Assembly (NCBI GenBank): GCA_038373885.1
Contig: JAWZYV010012235.1
Span: 119,255 to 183,254 of the forward strand
Direction of reading: 5' to 3'
From: Cheiracanthium punctorium
Taxonomy: Eukaryota > Arthropoda > Arachnida > Araneae > Cheiracanthiidae
DNA length: 64,000 nucleotides
The notes under the pieces: generated by a model
Database searches by the model: none
The model's input: only the letters and a program-made list of their open reading frames with translations
What the model was told of the DNA's origin: nothing
Program-made: the position numbers and the translations under genes
Part shown: in pieces, positions 11,095 through 20,662 of the stretch
Layout of the letters: every line of letters starts with the position of its first letter
Position numbering within the stretch: position 1 is the stretch's first letter

Positions 11095-11460
11095 AACACA
11101 TTTTAGAACACTTTTTGGAACACTTATTTTGTCCCCTTTTTGAGAACACTTTTAAAAGCACATTTCAGAGCACTTTTTGGAACTCATTTCAGAACACTTT
11201 TTGGAACACACTTCGGAACACTTATTTGTCCCCTTTTTGAGAACACTTTTTGGGAAGACATTGTAGAACACTTTTTGGAACCCATTTCAGAGCACTTTTT
11301 GGAACACTTATTTGTCCCCTTTTTGAGAACACTTTTTGGAACACATTTGAGAACACTGTTTGGAACCCATTTCAGAATACTTTTTAGGACACTTATTTTA
11401 TCATCCTTTTTAGCACACTTTAAGGAATGCTTTTAGGATTAGATTTGAGAACACTTTCTA
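11095..11460. repeat. Left subterminal GGAACACWTTT array
   Basis: Units of about 22-24 bp of the form TTTTTGGAACACATTTCAGA repeat about 14 times, broken by TTATTTGTCCCCTTTTTGAG spacers. The 98-codon open frame here is a translation of this array, not a gene. Confidence 0.85.
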
Positions 11461-11628
11461 AAAAGTAAGAGCAGGTGCGGCGGAAGTGAAGTCATCAAGG
11501 GGCGCGGCCGCAATTGGCGTAAGGGGTGGAGTTAAGTTGTTTCCATCCTGGATGGTTGAGTTGTATTTTTTCTGGATTTGGAGTCTGCTATGTTTCGATT
11601 GGGACATTTTAGTTATTTTATTTAATTA

Positions 11629-12691
11629 CTAGCTGAAGTACCCGTTCTTCGCACGGGAATGAATGGACTTTTTGATATTACGATTTGTGGTGATTACTAT
11701 TCATTGTAATAAACAGATATAGCAGAATTGATATCGCGTTATATTGTGTTCAATAATCATGCATACCGAATTTCAAGGCAATCGTTTGTACGGTGCAGAA
11801 GGCGATGCGACGTAGCGCAATCTAGTGGCGAGTTTTAGCAAAACGGATACGGCGAAAATATTCTTCGCATTCAGATATCGATGTATACGAATTTTCATGA
11901 CGATCAGCTGAATAGTCCTGAAATTCATGTGTGGACGCAACATCGAGTGGCAAGTTATAGGAAAATGGATAGCGCCAAACTCATCCCCGTGTTCAAATAT
12001 CTATGTATACCTATTTTCATAGCGATCAGTTACCATCTAGTGGTCAGTTAACCATCTAGTGATTAATTAAAGTAATGATTTGCTACAGCGCCGTCAAGTG
12101 GCGAGTTGTAGCAAAATAGATAACGCCAAAATATTCTCATTGTTGAAATAGCTATGTATACTGATTTTCATAGCGACCGTTTGAATGGTCAGTAATTTGG
12201 CCTGCTGCAGGGTCATCTAGTGCCGAGTTAAAACAATAATGCATTGCAGTGCCATCTAATGGTGAATAACATCAAAAGGAACACAATTAGAATATATTTT
12301 TTGTGCTCAAATGTGTAAGTATAAAAAAATTTATGCCGATCAGTCGAACGGTATAGAGGTTGATGCGTTGCAGTGCCATTTAGCGGCAAGTTACAGCAAA
12401 ATAGATAGTGAAAAATATTCTCCTTGTTCTAATATCCGCGTGTACCAAATTTCATCGAAATTGGTTGGACGATATTCGCATAGTAAACGGCTAAACGTAA
12501 TAGAATTCGACGTTCTGCTGCGCCACCTAGTGGCAAGTTAGAGGAAGACGTATAGCATAAAAACCTTCTCCATGATAAAAGACTTAGGTGAACCAAATTT
12601 CATGGTGATCGGTGAAACGGTGCTGAGTTTTTCAACCTCCTACACACATACCAACATTCATTTTTATCTATCACCAGTCTTATTATATATA
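11629..12691 (-). mobile_element. Non-autonomous Helitron with CCATCTAGTGG repeats
   Basis: On the minus strand the 3' end has a hairpin CCCGTGCGAAGAACGGG (11,641-11,657), a short spacer and CTAG (11,629-11,632) followed by T. The 5' end is near ATATATAATAAGACTGG at 12,691. The interior is a degenerate direct repeat of about 150-200 bp. Each unit has a CCATCTAGTGGCRAGTT-like block, a TAGCAAAATRGATA block, an AATATTCTC block and an ATACCAAATTTCAT block. Copies of the first block lie near 11,818, 11,948, 12,038, 12,093, 12,212, 12,252, 12,377 and 12,523. Non-coding. Confidence 0.75.
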
Positions 12692-13680
12692 CCAGTCTCA
12701 AGTAAAATCCAGTTTCAAATCTAAGCCTCGCCAAAGTGCCAGCATACGCCATTTTGCAAGAGTTTTTTCAGGGAATCATTCGAAGCATTGACTTAGCAGC
12801 AATCAAAATGGGAAATGGTTCGATCGCCAGGCATTTTTTTGAAAAGTGGAATCCCTTAATACAGCCTCATTTTTTAAATTATCAACTATAACATGTTTTA
12901 TTCATCGTTACCTCGATGTACTAAATGCGAAGATTTCAATTTTCTGAAATTTGACGGATTTCCCCCAAGTTAAATCAATGTACTCAATTGGCGAGAATTC
13001 TGAAGCTACATCGCTTGAAATACCCTAATAACTGCATTATTTCTGCACGGATAGTTAAAATTTAATGCTGTATTCTAAGAAAACCTATACACTTGTTTTC
13101 AAAAATGCTATTCCCTTAAGCTCTCAGTAAATTGCGCCAAAATGCCTAAAACTGTGCAAACCGCTAGAACTCACTTTCTAAAAATCGGCCTATCAGCCAT
13201 TTTATTTTTCGCCAAACTAAAAAAATTTACATATTAGTCTCGGAAATCTTCGATCCTCATTGTTTTGCGTATAAAACATTTCATTCCTGCTCTCATTTCT
13301 TATGCGCACACGATATTATAATTAAAAAAATAACCTTACAAATATAAACTAAAAAAATCATTATTATTCTTTTATTTTCACTTTAAGAATTTAAAACATT
13401 TTATTCGGCAAAATCGCCACACATGGCAACGAAGATGCTTATTTCACACTTTCACTACAGGGGTTACAATTACATAAAGCTTTCTGCGTGGAGAACATAA
13501 AAAATCTCTTAAATTCCGGGAACGGGTGGACTTTCAAAGTTTTAAAGTGGACTATCATTTATTCTATATTATTTTACATATATCTGTGTAAAATTTCAGA
13601 CTGACAGGTCCATTTTTGTGGAATTGTATACTACCCAAATCAACAAATTGACAAACAGAATTTCATTTTTATTTATAAGA
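12692..13680 (-). mobile_element. Helitron piece, family b, first copy
   Basis: The minus-strand 5' end TCTTATAAATAAAAATG starts at 13,680, preceded by A as expected for a Helitron A|T target. The lower end abuts the 5' end of the previous Helitron. It is a direct repeat of 14,589-15,570 at high similarity: both contain GGGAATCATTCGAAGCATTG and GCATTTTTTTGAAAAGTGGA. No canonical CTRR 3' end is visible, so it is probably 3'-truncated. Confidence 0.7.
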
Positions 13681-14588
13681 TAACCTACGCTTGTTTTTAA
13701 AAATACCCTCTCATTAAATTGCGCCAAGCGCTAGAATCATAGAAAATCTGACACACTTTCAGATTTTAAATACCCACTAAAGTGTTATATATAAAAAGAG
13801 TTATAATCCATAGGTCTTCCCTATTTTCGTTCCTTATTTTATTAAGTTGGAAAGTGTATCATTATTCATGAGTGTGATTAAACAAAATTAAAATTGATAT
13901 TTCTAACGTACTTTTTTATGGATGTAATATATTAGAAATAGATGCAATAAAGCTGCTCAGAAAAATGCACAATTCCAACTGAATGAAAATTTCAAAAACT
14001 TATACGCAGGTGTATTCATAACCCAAATAGCAGACTATTAAATTACGATAAATAGCGCCAAGCGTTAGAATCCTCCTCAAAATCGCACATCAACCCCTTT
14101 TATTTTTCGCCCAATTAAAATGTTGCACATTTATTTTCGGAAAATTTCCAAATTCTATTTTTCTTTTGAGTATAAATCATTTCATTCCCGCTCTGATTTC
14201 ACATGCACACGATATTTTAATTTAAAAACAACCTTACAAATAATCTAGTCAAAATAAAAAAAAATCGTTATTCTTTTATTTTTACTTCAAGAGTCTGAAT
14301 CATTTAATGAACTGCCGAATGTGGCAACCTAGATAAGCTTAATTGTCGCTTAATGCACTGTGGGGTTACAATTACGAAATGGCGGAAAGCAAAAATTAGC
14401 CTTTTGCGATACGTTTTTATCGATATTTCCTAAAATAGTTCGAATTTTGAAAAAATCGCTTCGAGGTGTGTCGGGACCTGTCATGGAGAATTTCCGTTCA
14501 AAAATTGGTAGGTCTACGATCACCCGTTTGCGAGCTACGCGAGACACAGACAAACAAACAGTTTACACACATTGTTTTATTAATATAG
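13681..14588 (-). mobile_element. Helitron piece, family c
   Basis: The minus-strand 5' end lies at about 14,588 (CTATATTAATAAAAC). Its first 230 bp resemble the 5' region of Helitron copies 1 and 2, including the block read as CTCGCGTAGCTC and CGGGTGATCG. The distal part (13,745-13,880) resembles 57,000-57,130. The two opposing open frames at 14,350-14,605 are non-coding shadows of this conserved 5' region. Confidence 0.65.
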
Positions 14589-15570
14589 GTACCAGTTTCA
14601 AATAAAATCCAGTTTCAAATCTAAGCCTCGTCAAAGTGCCAATATACGCCATTTTGCAAGAGTTTTTTCAGGGAATCATTCGAAGCATTGACTTAGCAGC
14701 AATCAAAATGGGAAATGGTGCGACCGCCAGGCATTTTTTTGAAAAGTGGAATCCCTTAATACAGCCTCATTTTTTAAATTATCAACTATAACATGTTTTA
14801 TTCATCGTTACTCCGATGTACTATATGCGAAGATTTCAATTATCTGAAATTTGGCGGAATTCCCCCAACTAAAATCAATGTACTCAATTGGCGAGAATTC
14901 TGAAGTCAGATCACTTGAAAACCCTTAATAACTGCATTATTTCCGCACGGATCATTAAAATTTAACGCTGTATTCTAATAAAACCTTTGTACTTGTTTTC
15001 AAAAATCCGTTTCCTTAAGCTCTCAGTAAATTGCGCCAAGCCGGAAACAGTGCAAACCGCTAGAACTCACTTTCTCGGCATTTGAGCCATTTTATTTTTT
15101 CGCCAAACTAAAAAATTTTAACATATTAGCCTCGGAAATCTTCAATTCTTATTGTTTTGCGTATAAAACATTTCATTCCTGCTCCGATTTCCCATGCACA
15201 CGATATTATAATTTTAAAAAAATAACCTTACGAGTATAAACTAACAAAAAAAATCATTATTATTCTTTTATTTTTACTTTGAGAATTTAAAACATTTTAT
15301 TCGGCAAAATCGCCACACATGGCAACCACGATCCTTATTTCACACTTTTTTCACTGCAGGGGTTACAATTACGGAAAGCTTTTTGCGTGGAGAACATAAA
15401 AAATCTCTTAAATTCCGAGAACGGGTGGACTTTCAAAGTGGACTATCATTTATTCTATATTATTTTACATATCTGTGCAAAATTTCGGGCTGATAGGTCC
15501 ATTTTTGTGGATTTGTATACGAATCAAATCCACAAACAAACAAACAGAATTTCATTTTTATTTATAAGGA
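14589..15570 (-). mobile_element. Helitron piece, family b, second copy
   Basis: The minus-strand 5' end TCCTTATAAATAAAAATG starts at 15,570 after A. It is the direct-repeat partner of 12,692-13,680. Both copies stop at the same internal point, next to a different Helitron's 5' end. Confidence 0.7.
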
Positions 15571-15787
15571 TTAATTAGTTAATTTTAATGCTGCCATTTG
15601 TTATTGCATTTTTAGTGCTGCAATCTGGTGTTATGTTTAGGAACTACTTTTTAGTTTTGGAATTGGACTTTTTTAGAGTTTGGAACTGATTTTAATGAAT
15701 TATTGAAAATTCCTATAATTTAGTGCTGTCATTTGTTATTGAATTTTAGAATTAATTTGTTTACTTGGATTTTATTTTTTCTCACTT

Positions 15788-15862
15788 ACCGGCAGCGGGA
15801 TTCGAACCCCGGACCTCCCGATCTCGAGGCCACTGCTATACCGTTCAGGCTACTCGCTCATA
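15788..15862 (-). repeat. tRNA-like module, not a functional tRNA
   Basis: On the minus strand there is a box A-like TAGCCTGAACGG (15,841-15,852) and a perfect box B GGTTCGAATCC (15,798-15,808) inside a well-formed T-arm (GGGGTTCGAATCCC). An anticodon-arm-like stem is possible, but the two ends do not pair as an acceptor stem. It is most likely a tRNA-derived part of a repeat inside the CACTA-like element. The rest of 15,571-15,890 is unassigned. Confidence 0.6.
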
Positions 15863-15889
15863 GCAATATCGTTGTAACAAAGAAAGCAA

Positions 15890-16165
15890 TGATTTCAGCA
15901 GTGTTCCCAATCTGTACTCAAATGTGCTCCTAATATGTGTTCCCAATCTATTCTTAAGGTGTTCCCAATCTGTTCTCAAATGTGTTCCTAAGTTTAGATT
16001 AACAAATATCCTAAGCATAACAATTTCAGAACATTTTCAGAACACTTTCGGAACACTTCCTTTATAAAGAATCACATTCGGAACGCATTTCAGAACACTT
16101 TTAGGTAACTGGAACACTTTTTCCCAATAAATGTGTTCCAAATGTGTTCCCAATGTGTGCTGGGA
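15890..16165. repeat. Right subterminal GTGTTCC array
   Basis: Repeats of GTGTTCCCAATCTG and CAGAACACTTTCGGAACAC mirror the left array of the CACTA-like element. They support reading 11,080 and 16,175 as two ends of one element. Confidence 0.8.
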
Positions 16166-16943
16166 ATTTGCAGTGTGTATCCAGGACAACCAAACCGCAA
16201 GATATCAAACCGAAATTTGTAAGCAGCTGCTATTAAAATGAAAATCCTTCTTTACTTAAAAATTCGTAAAAATTCTCCTAATTTATATATTTCCTCCGTT
16301 CTTCTTTTAAAAGTGGGCGAATTATGTGCTCCGTCTTTTGCCGAAATATAAAAAAGTTATGACAGATAGAATTCAAGATGCAGCAGTTTTAAAAATATTT
16401 TACGAAAGTCAGCGTCAAATTTAATTTTATTTGAAAAATTCCCAAAAATCTGCAAATTATCTTACACAGTCTGAACAAACAGTTTTTAAAAGAAAATTTT
16501 CTCCTCTATACGATGATGTAAATATCGTTTTCTTGCGAGTGCAATTACCGGCGTTATTATGTATTACGCAAGAAAAATCGCTAAAAATCGGATAAAACAT
16601 AAAATAAAATATTTTCTAATTCGAATTTCGAAAAAATCGCTTCGAGGTGTGTCGAGACCCGTCTTGGAGAATTTCCGTACAAAATTTGGTAGGTCTACGA
16701 TCACCCGTTTCGGAGCTACGCGAGACACAGACAGACAGACAAACTAACGGACAGTTTACACATTGCTTTATTTATATAGACAAGCTTATTTTTAACTCAG
16801 AGATGTCACTTATACATTTGAACTCGTTTCTAAAACAATTGTATTTTTAAAAAAAGAAAAGAAAAGAAGAAAATAAACAGTGCACAGAAGTACTCATTTT
16901 TAACAGTGTGTAAAACAATCTGCTATTGATTTCTTTCTTCCTA

Positions 16944-17100
16944 CTTTGGCCGATCGTCCCAAGCCACTTCGCGAATCGGCCGGCCAAAGCCCGAAATCAA
17001 GAAAAGACCGGACATTGGCCGGTAAGTTTACAGCAACGTTGGCCAAAACGCGAATTGGCCGGCCAGTTCGCGAACAGGCCGATTTCGGGCTTTGGCCGTA
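16944..17100. mobile_element. GC-rich palindromic MITE-like unit
   Basis: Perfect 18-bp inverted arms, CGGCCAAAGCCCGAAATC at 16,981-16,998 and its complement at 17,081-17,098, are spaced by 82 bp. GGCCGGCC and TTCGCGAA motifs lie around them. It is much more GC-rich than its surroundings. It is probably a small MITE; no duplication was identified. Confidence 0.55.
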
Positions 17101-17109
17101 ACATATATA

Positions 17110-18696
17110 TACCGAGTGGTTCAAAAGTCAGGACAGACTTTAAAAATCAATAATTCGAAAACGAATCAAGATAGAAAGTTACGGTTTGATACGGTTTGCA
17201 CCAAACGGATGGAAAATAAACTGGGTTTTGTGTGGCAACGAAACAAAAATAGTTCTCTTGGTGTCCAACAGATGGCGCTGTCAGATTTCTGATAAAGGAT
17301 TATGCAAAGCAACATAAAAGGGGGCAACTGGAGCAGGTAATGGTAGTCGAAGCTTATACGCATGGAAATGCTGTCCATAGTTGAGAAAGCCCTCTTAGTC
17401 AAACTGTATTATAAGAATGCGGAAAGTGTCACAGCGGCATATCGCTACATGAAGGGCATGCAAGGCAGAAAAGGACCAATAACGCCTTTTGCATTGATGC
17501 ATTGATCAAAATATGAAGAAATTTGAATCTACCGGATCTTTGGCGTCACATGCAGGAAGTGCTCGTCCCTCAACAGCCGCTGCTGTTGTCACGACAGTTG
17601 AGCAGACGGTGCAATCCATGTCGGCGATTTCTGCACATGGGGAGAGCAGTGCCCGAGAAGTTTCAAGGCAGACAGGAGTGTCGTATGGAAGTGTGTGGAG
17701 AGCACTGCGAATAAGTCTGAAACGGTATCCCTATAAGTTGCAACATAACCAAGAACTGAAAACCTCCTGACTTCGACTCTCGTCGAGATTTTGCCAACTG
17801 AGTATTCAATAAAATGGAAGAGCGGCACAACTGGCTTCACACTGTGCTTTGGACAGATGAGGTGCATTTCACACTTTCTGGCGCTGTTAACACCCTCCCA
17901 CACTCGTCGAGTGTGGACCACAGAAAATCCACATGCATTTGTTGAGGTACTCTTGCAACAGCCTAAAGTGACAATCTGGTGTGACTCACTGCTGATTTCA
18001 TAATTGGCCCATTTGTTTTCGAGGAAGTCACACAGACGGGTTTCAAAACAGTTTCTGTCACTGGTCAGCGATATGCAGCACTGTTACAGAACAACATTAT
18101 TCCTGAACTGCAAGCGCGACAGGCACTTCAAACAGTCACCTTTATGCATAATGGAGCACCACCTCATATTGCTCTGCCTGCATAACATCTGCTACGCTCA
18201 ACATGTGGGGAGGCTAGCATTATCAGTTGCTGCTTTAATCAATCATGGCCTCCGAGATCTGCCGATCTTACGCCCTGTGGGGATTCTTGAAGTCAAAAGT
18301 GTACCGCGACCAACCGGCATCACTAAAAGATGCCATCTGCCAAAATGTGTCTGCCGTAACGCAAGAAATGCTACTAAAGGCTGTGAACGGTGTGGTAACT
18401 CGTCTCACAACTGTACTTCTGAATCATGGGCAGCACATTGAAAATTTACTGTAGTACCAATTAACTGTAATTAAGCTGACATGTGTATTGTCAACATTTT
18501 TCATTTGTAAATCATCTTTTGGTGAAATAAAACTACATCGCCATTTGTTGTTTGCCAAGAGAACTATTTTCGTTTCGTTGCCACACAAAACCCGGGTTCT
18601 TTTCCATCCATTTGCTGCAAACCGTATCTTTGTATCTTGATTCGTTTTCAAATTATTAATTTTTAAAGTTTGTCCGAACTTTTGGATCACCCGGTA
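17110..18696 (+). mobile_element. mariner-like transposon with long inverted repeats
   Basis: Ends TACCGAGTGGTTCAAAAGTC and (inverted) TACCGGGTGATCCAAAAGTT are followed by matching sequence for about 80-100 bp (TTTAAAAAT...AATAATT...GAAAACGAATCAAGATA). TA lies on both sides (17,108-17,109 and 18,697-18,698), the target duplication of Tc1/mariner elements. One degraded transposase is inside. Confidence 0.9.
17362..18454 (+). pseudogene. Broken mariner-type transposase
   Basis: A mariner/Tc1-like cut-and-paste transposase. It begins MEMLSIVEKALLVKLYYKN, continues with an N-terminal helix-turn-helix region (VSRQTGVSYGSVWRALR at about 17,665), then TDEVHFTLSGAVN, the catalytic core start with the first D. 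Further on, MHNGAPPHIA corresponds to the second catalytic block, where the usual aspartate is asparagine. The last block has lost frame; GFLKSKVYRDQPASLKDAI and LLNHGQHIENLL are read downstream in another frame. At least three frame changes and one stop (about 17,505) break it. Inactive. Confidence 0.85.
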
Positions 18697-18698
18697 TA

Positions 18699-19120
18699 TC
18701 ATAGTTCAACTTTTAATAATTTTTTCCTTTTTTTATTTATATATCCTTATTCTTGTATATTTTAGAGAAGTTTGTATTTTCAGTTATTGTATTAAAAACT
18801 TTTTTTAATCAATGAAATTAGCTGGTAAAGAAGTAAAAAAAAAATTACTCCACAAAATATTCAATGCTGCTAAGATAGTGCGCCTAGCTACATAAAAATT
18901 TATCACTTATCCAGTTTTTCTAATAGTTTTATTAAAATACATTACCCCACTCAAAAATATTTAACACATTTTTAAGTACTCAAACACATTTTCTATATGA
19001 TTCATGTAGGTTAAGCCCAGTCCAGCGAAGCCTTCATGATGCTCAGCACCAGTTATTTGCAAGTCCTGCTGAGCGACTTCCCCATTGCGGACCTCAGACT
19101 TCCTGCCCTTGACAGAAAAT
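18699..19120. other. AT-rich stretch, nothing recognised
   Basis: AT-rich to about 18,950, then a more balanced stretch with GCCCAGTCCAGCGAAGCC that I do not recognise. No gene seen. Confidence 0.4.
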
Positions 19121-19215
19121 TAGAGGTCTGCGCCGCCGGGCATTTGTACTACGCCGCCGCCGCCGCCGAGGTCTAGGCCGGCGCGCCGACAAAGAAAGCC
19201 GATTGCCTGCCTCAG
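19121..19215. repeat. GC-rich repeat end, TAGAGGTC type
   Basis: It begins TAGAGGTCTGCGCCGCCGGG and continues with GCCGCC runs. A related end in opposite orientation, reading TAGAGGTCAGCGCCGCAC on the minus strand, lies at about 39,100-39,176. TAGAGGT termini occur on some hAT elements. Only single ends are recognisable, so this is a fragment. Confidence 0.4.
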
Positions 19216-19593
19216 CGTACAATCGGCTTCAAACCTTTTTAAAAAATTGTGCCTAAACTTTCAACTGCTTATTTTTTTCTGGATACTTCTTACCCTTTTA
19301 TTGGCCAGTGTTCCCAATTGAGAACATCAAATTCAAAAAATTTTGAAAAATTAAATGTTATCAATATTGACTAGAAAAAAATATCAGATAAAATTAAAAG
19401 TTGACTTGATTGTTGAAACGAAAGTTGCATTTCTATCCTTGTGGGAAACTGGGAAAAAAATCATAAAAATAGCCATTTTCATAAATTTGTACAGATCTAT
19501 CTTTATTCTCCCCTTCAAGCTTAATTCATATCTTTATTTAAATTTAAAAATAAATCTTACATTAATTCTTAATATTTCACTTATTATTTAAGC

Positions 19594-20127
19594 CATTGGT
19601 CCACAACCCCAGGGCCACGGACCGGTCCCGGTCCTCAGATCAAATAGTACCGGGCCGCCAAGGAACATTAAATTCTTTGGATTTTATTTACTTTGGTGTA
19701 TTTCTCTCGGGTTTCTGCGACTTTGTCGTGTTTGTGTTTATTTATACCTTTGCAACAGAAGAAATATTGTAATTCTTTTATCATTTCTCTTTTCTTTTTG
19801 CTGTTTATGAAAGATTTCAAGAACATGAATTAAAATTGCAGTCATAAAATAGAGAATAAATGTTCTTACCTTGAAACTATTCCAGACAAAAACTGCCGGT
19901 TGAAATGCTACATCACTTTATATTCTTTTTTTTTTTTTTTGTGTGTGTGTGTGTGTAACTGTATTTTATTTTGGAGGCATTTTTAAATACAATTAAATTA
20001 AAGTTATTAAATAAAACCAGTCTAAATTAGAAACATTGAACGCCCTCGCCCTCCCACCCTCAGCGGGCCGCTGTAAAATTATCAAACGTTGACCGGTTCG
20101 TGGCGATAAAAAGGTTGGAGTCCACAG
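19594..20127. mobile_element. hAT element (non-autonomous) with ATTTAAGC duplication
   Basis: Starts CATTGGTCCACAACCCCAGG and ends GGTTGGAGTCCACAG, imperfect inverted ends with ACCGGTCC/GACCGGTTCGTGG blocks typical of Charlie-like hAT MITEs. Exact 8-bp duplications ATTTAAGC flank it (19,586-19,593 and 20,128-20,135). It contains a T-run plus (GT)n at about 19,927-19,956. No transposase. Confidence 0.85.
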
Positions 20128-20296
20128 ATTTAAGCTACCCATCACTATATCATTGGTGCCTACCGTTCCGATTTTATCGGATTATTTTTCACCGCTATTT
20201 ATGAACAATTTTATTTTAAATTAAAAATATGGACTTGATTTAAGATGCAACTGCCACCGAAAAAGTAGTGGTGGGCAAGGGCCGAAAGGGAGATAT

Positions 20297-20629
20297 TGTC
20301 GCGAGGTGGTAGGAACAACTAGAGGAAAGGAGAACTCAAATCGAGATAACGTAATTTATTGACAGACTGCTAGCAACTACACTTGGCTGTGAACTCCCTA
20401 TAACTGGCGGGAGCTCAGCTTTTATACAATTATCGAATATTCGAGAAACAAATAACTTGCATTTTAAAGAAACATGTAGAATAATCTAGAATTAATACGA
20501 AGAATAATTTAAAACAACTATTTACAGGAACATGGCAAAATGGTTCCGGACGGTTCCGAACCCGGGACCTCTCGTTTCGAAGTCCAATGCCGTACCTCTG
20601 AGCCACCGGGTCTCGTGAGAGATGCGGCA
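20297..20629 (-). repeat. 3' LTR of the gypsy element
   Basis: 333 bp, starting TGCCGCATCTC at 20,629 and ending CGCGACA at 20,297 when read on the minus strand, so the TG...CA rule is met. It matches the 5' LTR closely. Near its 5' edge it carries a tRNA-like module with box A and box B (separate entry). Confidence 0.9.
20552..20605 (-). promoter_or_regulatory. tRNA-like box A/box B inside the gypsy LTR
   Basis: On the minus strand TGGCTCAGAGG (20,595-20,605) fits the RNA polymerase III box A and GGTTCGGAACC (20,552-20,562) fits box B with one difference. The distance is that of a tRNA. The module begins about 25 bp inside the LTR and has the orientation of the element. The 5' LTR has the same module with a short deletion next to box B. 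Whether it drives transcription is inference. Confidence 0.6.
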
Positions 20630-20642
20630 TTGCTCCCCTCTT
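20630..20642 (-). other. Polypurine tract of the gypsy element
   Basis: Minus-strand AAGAGGGGAGCAA directly precedes TGCCGC, the 3' LTR start. It confirms element orientation and the LTR boundary. Confidence 0.85.
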
Positions 20643-20662
20643 GAAGAACAGCGTCCCGCTGT

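Larger units (their letters stand above)
11080..16175. mobile_element. CACTA-like (EnSpm) element, 5.1 kb
   Basis: The left end is CACTGCAAATC (11,080) and the right end is ATTTGCAGTG (to 16,175). Both ends continue into arrays of GGAACAC/GTGTTCC motifs in inverted orientation. The flanking TG (11,078-11,079 and 16,176-16,177) is a 2-bp duplication, shown by the uninterrupted site in the sister Helitron copy at about 63,653. CACTG termini plus subterminal arrays suggest the CACTA/EnSpm group, but no transposase is visible and the interior is replaced by Helitron pieces. The class is an inference. Confidence 0.8.
9880..16780 (-). mobile_element. Helitron copy 1, interrupted
   Basis: On the minus strand the 5' end TCTATATAAATAAAG is at 16,780 and the 3' end is a CCCTTGCGAAGAGCGGG hairpin followed by ACACAACTAT at 9,880. 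The 5' 600 bp (16,178-16,780) match 63,040-63,655 inverted. The middle (about 10,600-11,077) matches 63,660-63,968 inverted. The 3' end matches 42,140-42,413 inverted. A 5.1-kb CACTA-like element (11,080-16,175) and a hAT MITE (10,404-10,598) are inserted, so the Helitron itself is only about 1.6-1.8 kb. It has no Rep/helicase and must depend on an autonomous relative. Confidence 0.8.

Noticed and set aside
11140..11436. 98-codon open frame
   Set aside because: It is the translation of the GGAACAC tandem array (repeated LFGTHFRT); no gene.
15788..15862. Functional tRNA gene
   Set aside because: Box A and B are good but the acceptor stem cannot form and the region lies within a transposon.
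16559..16850. Open frames in the Helitron 5' region (also 14,350-14,605 and 63,030-63,265)
   Set aside because: Frames occur on both strands in every copy of a conserved non-coding region; none has a protein family resemblance.
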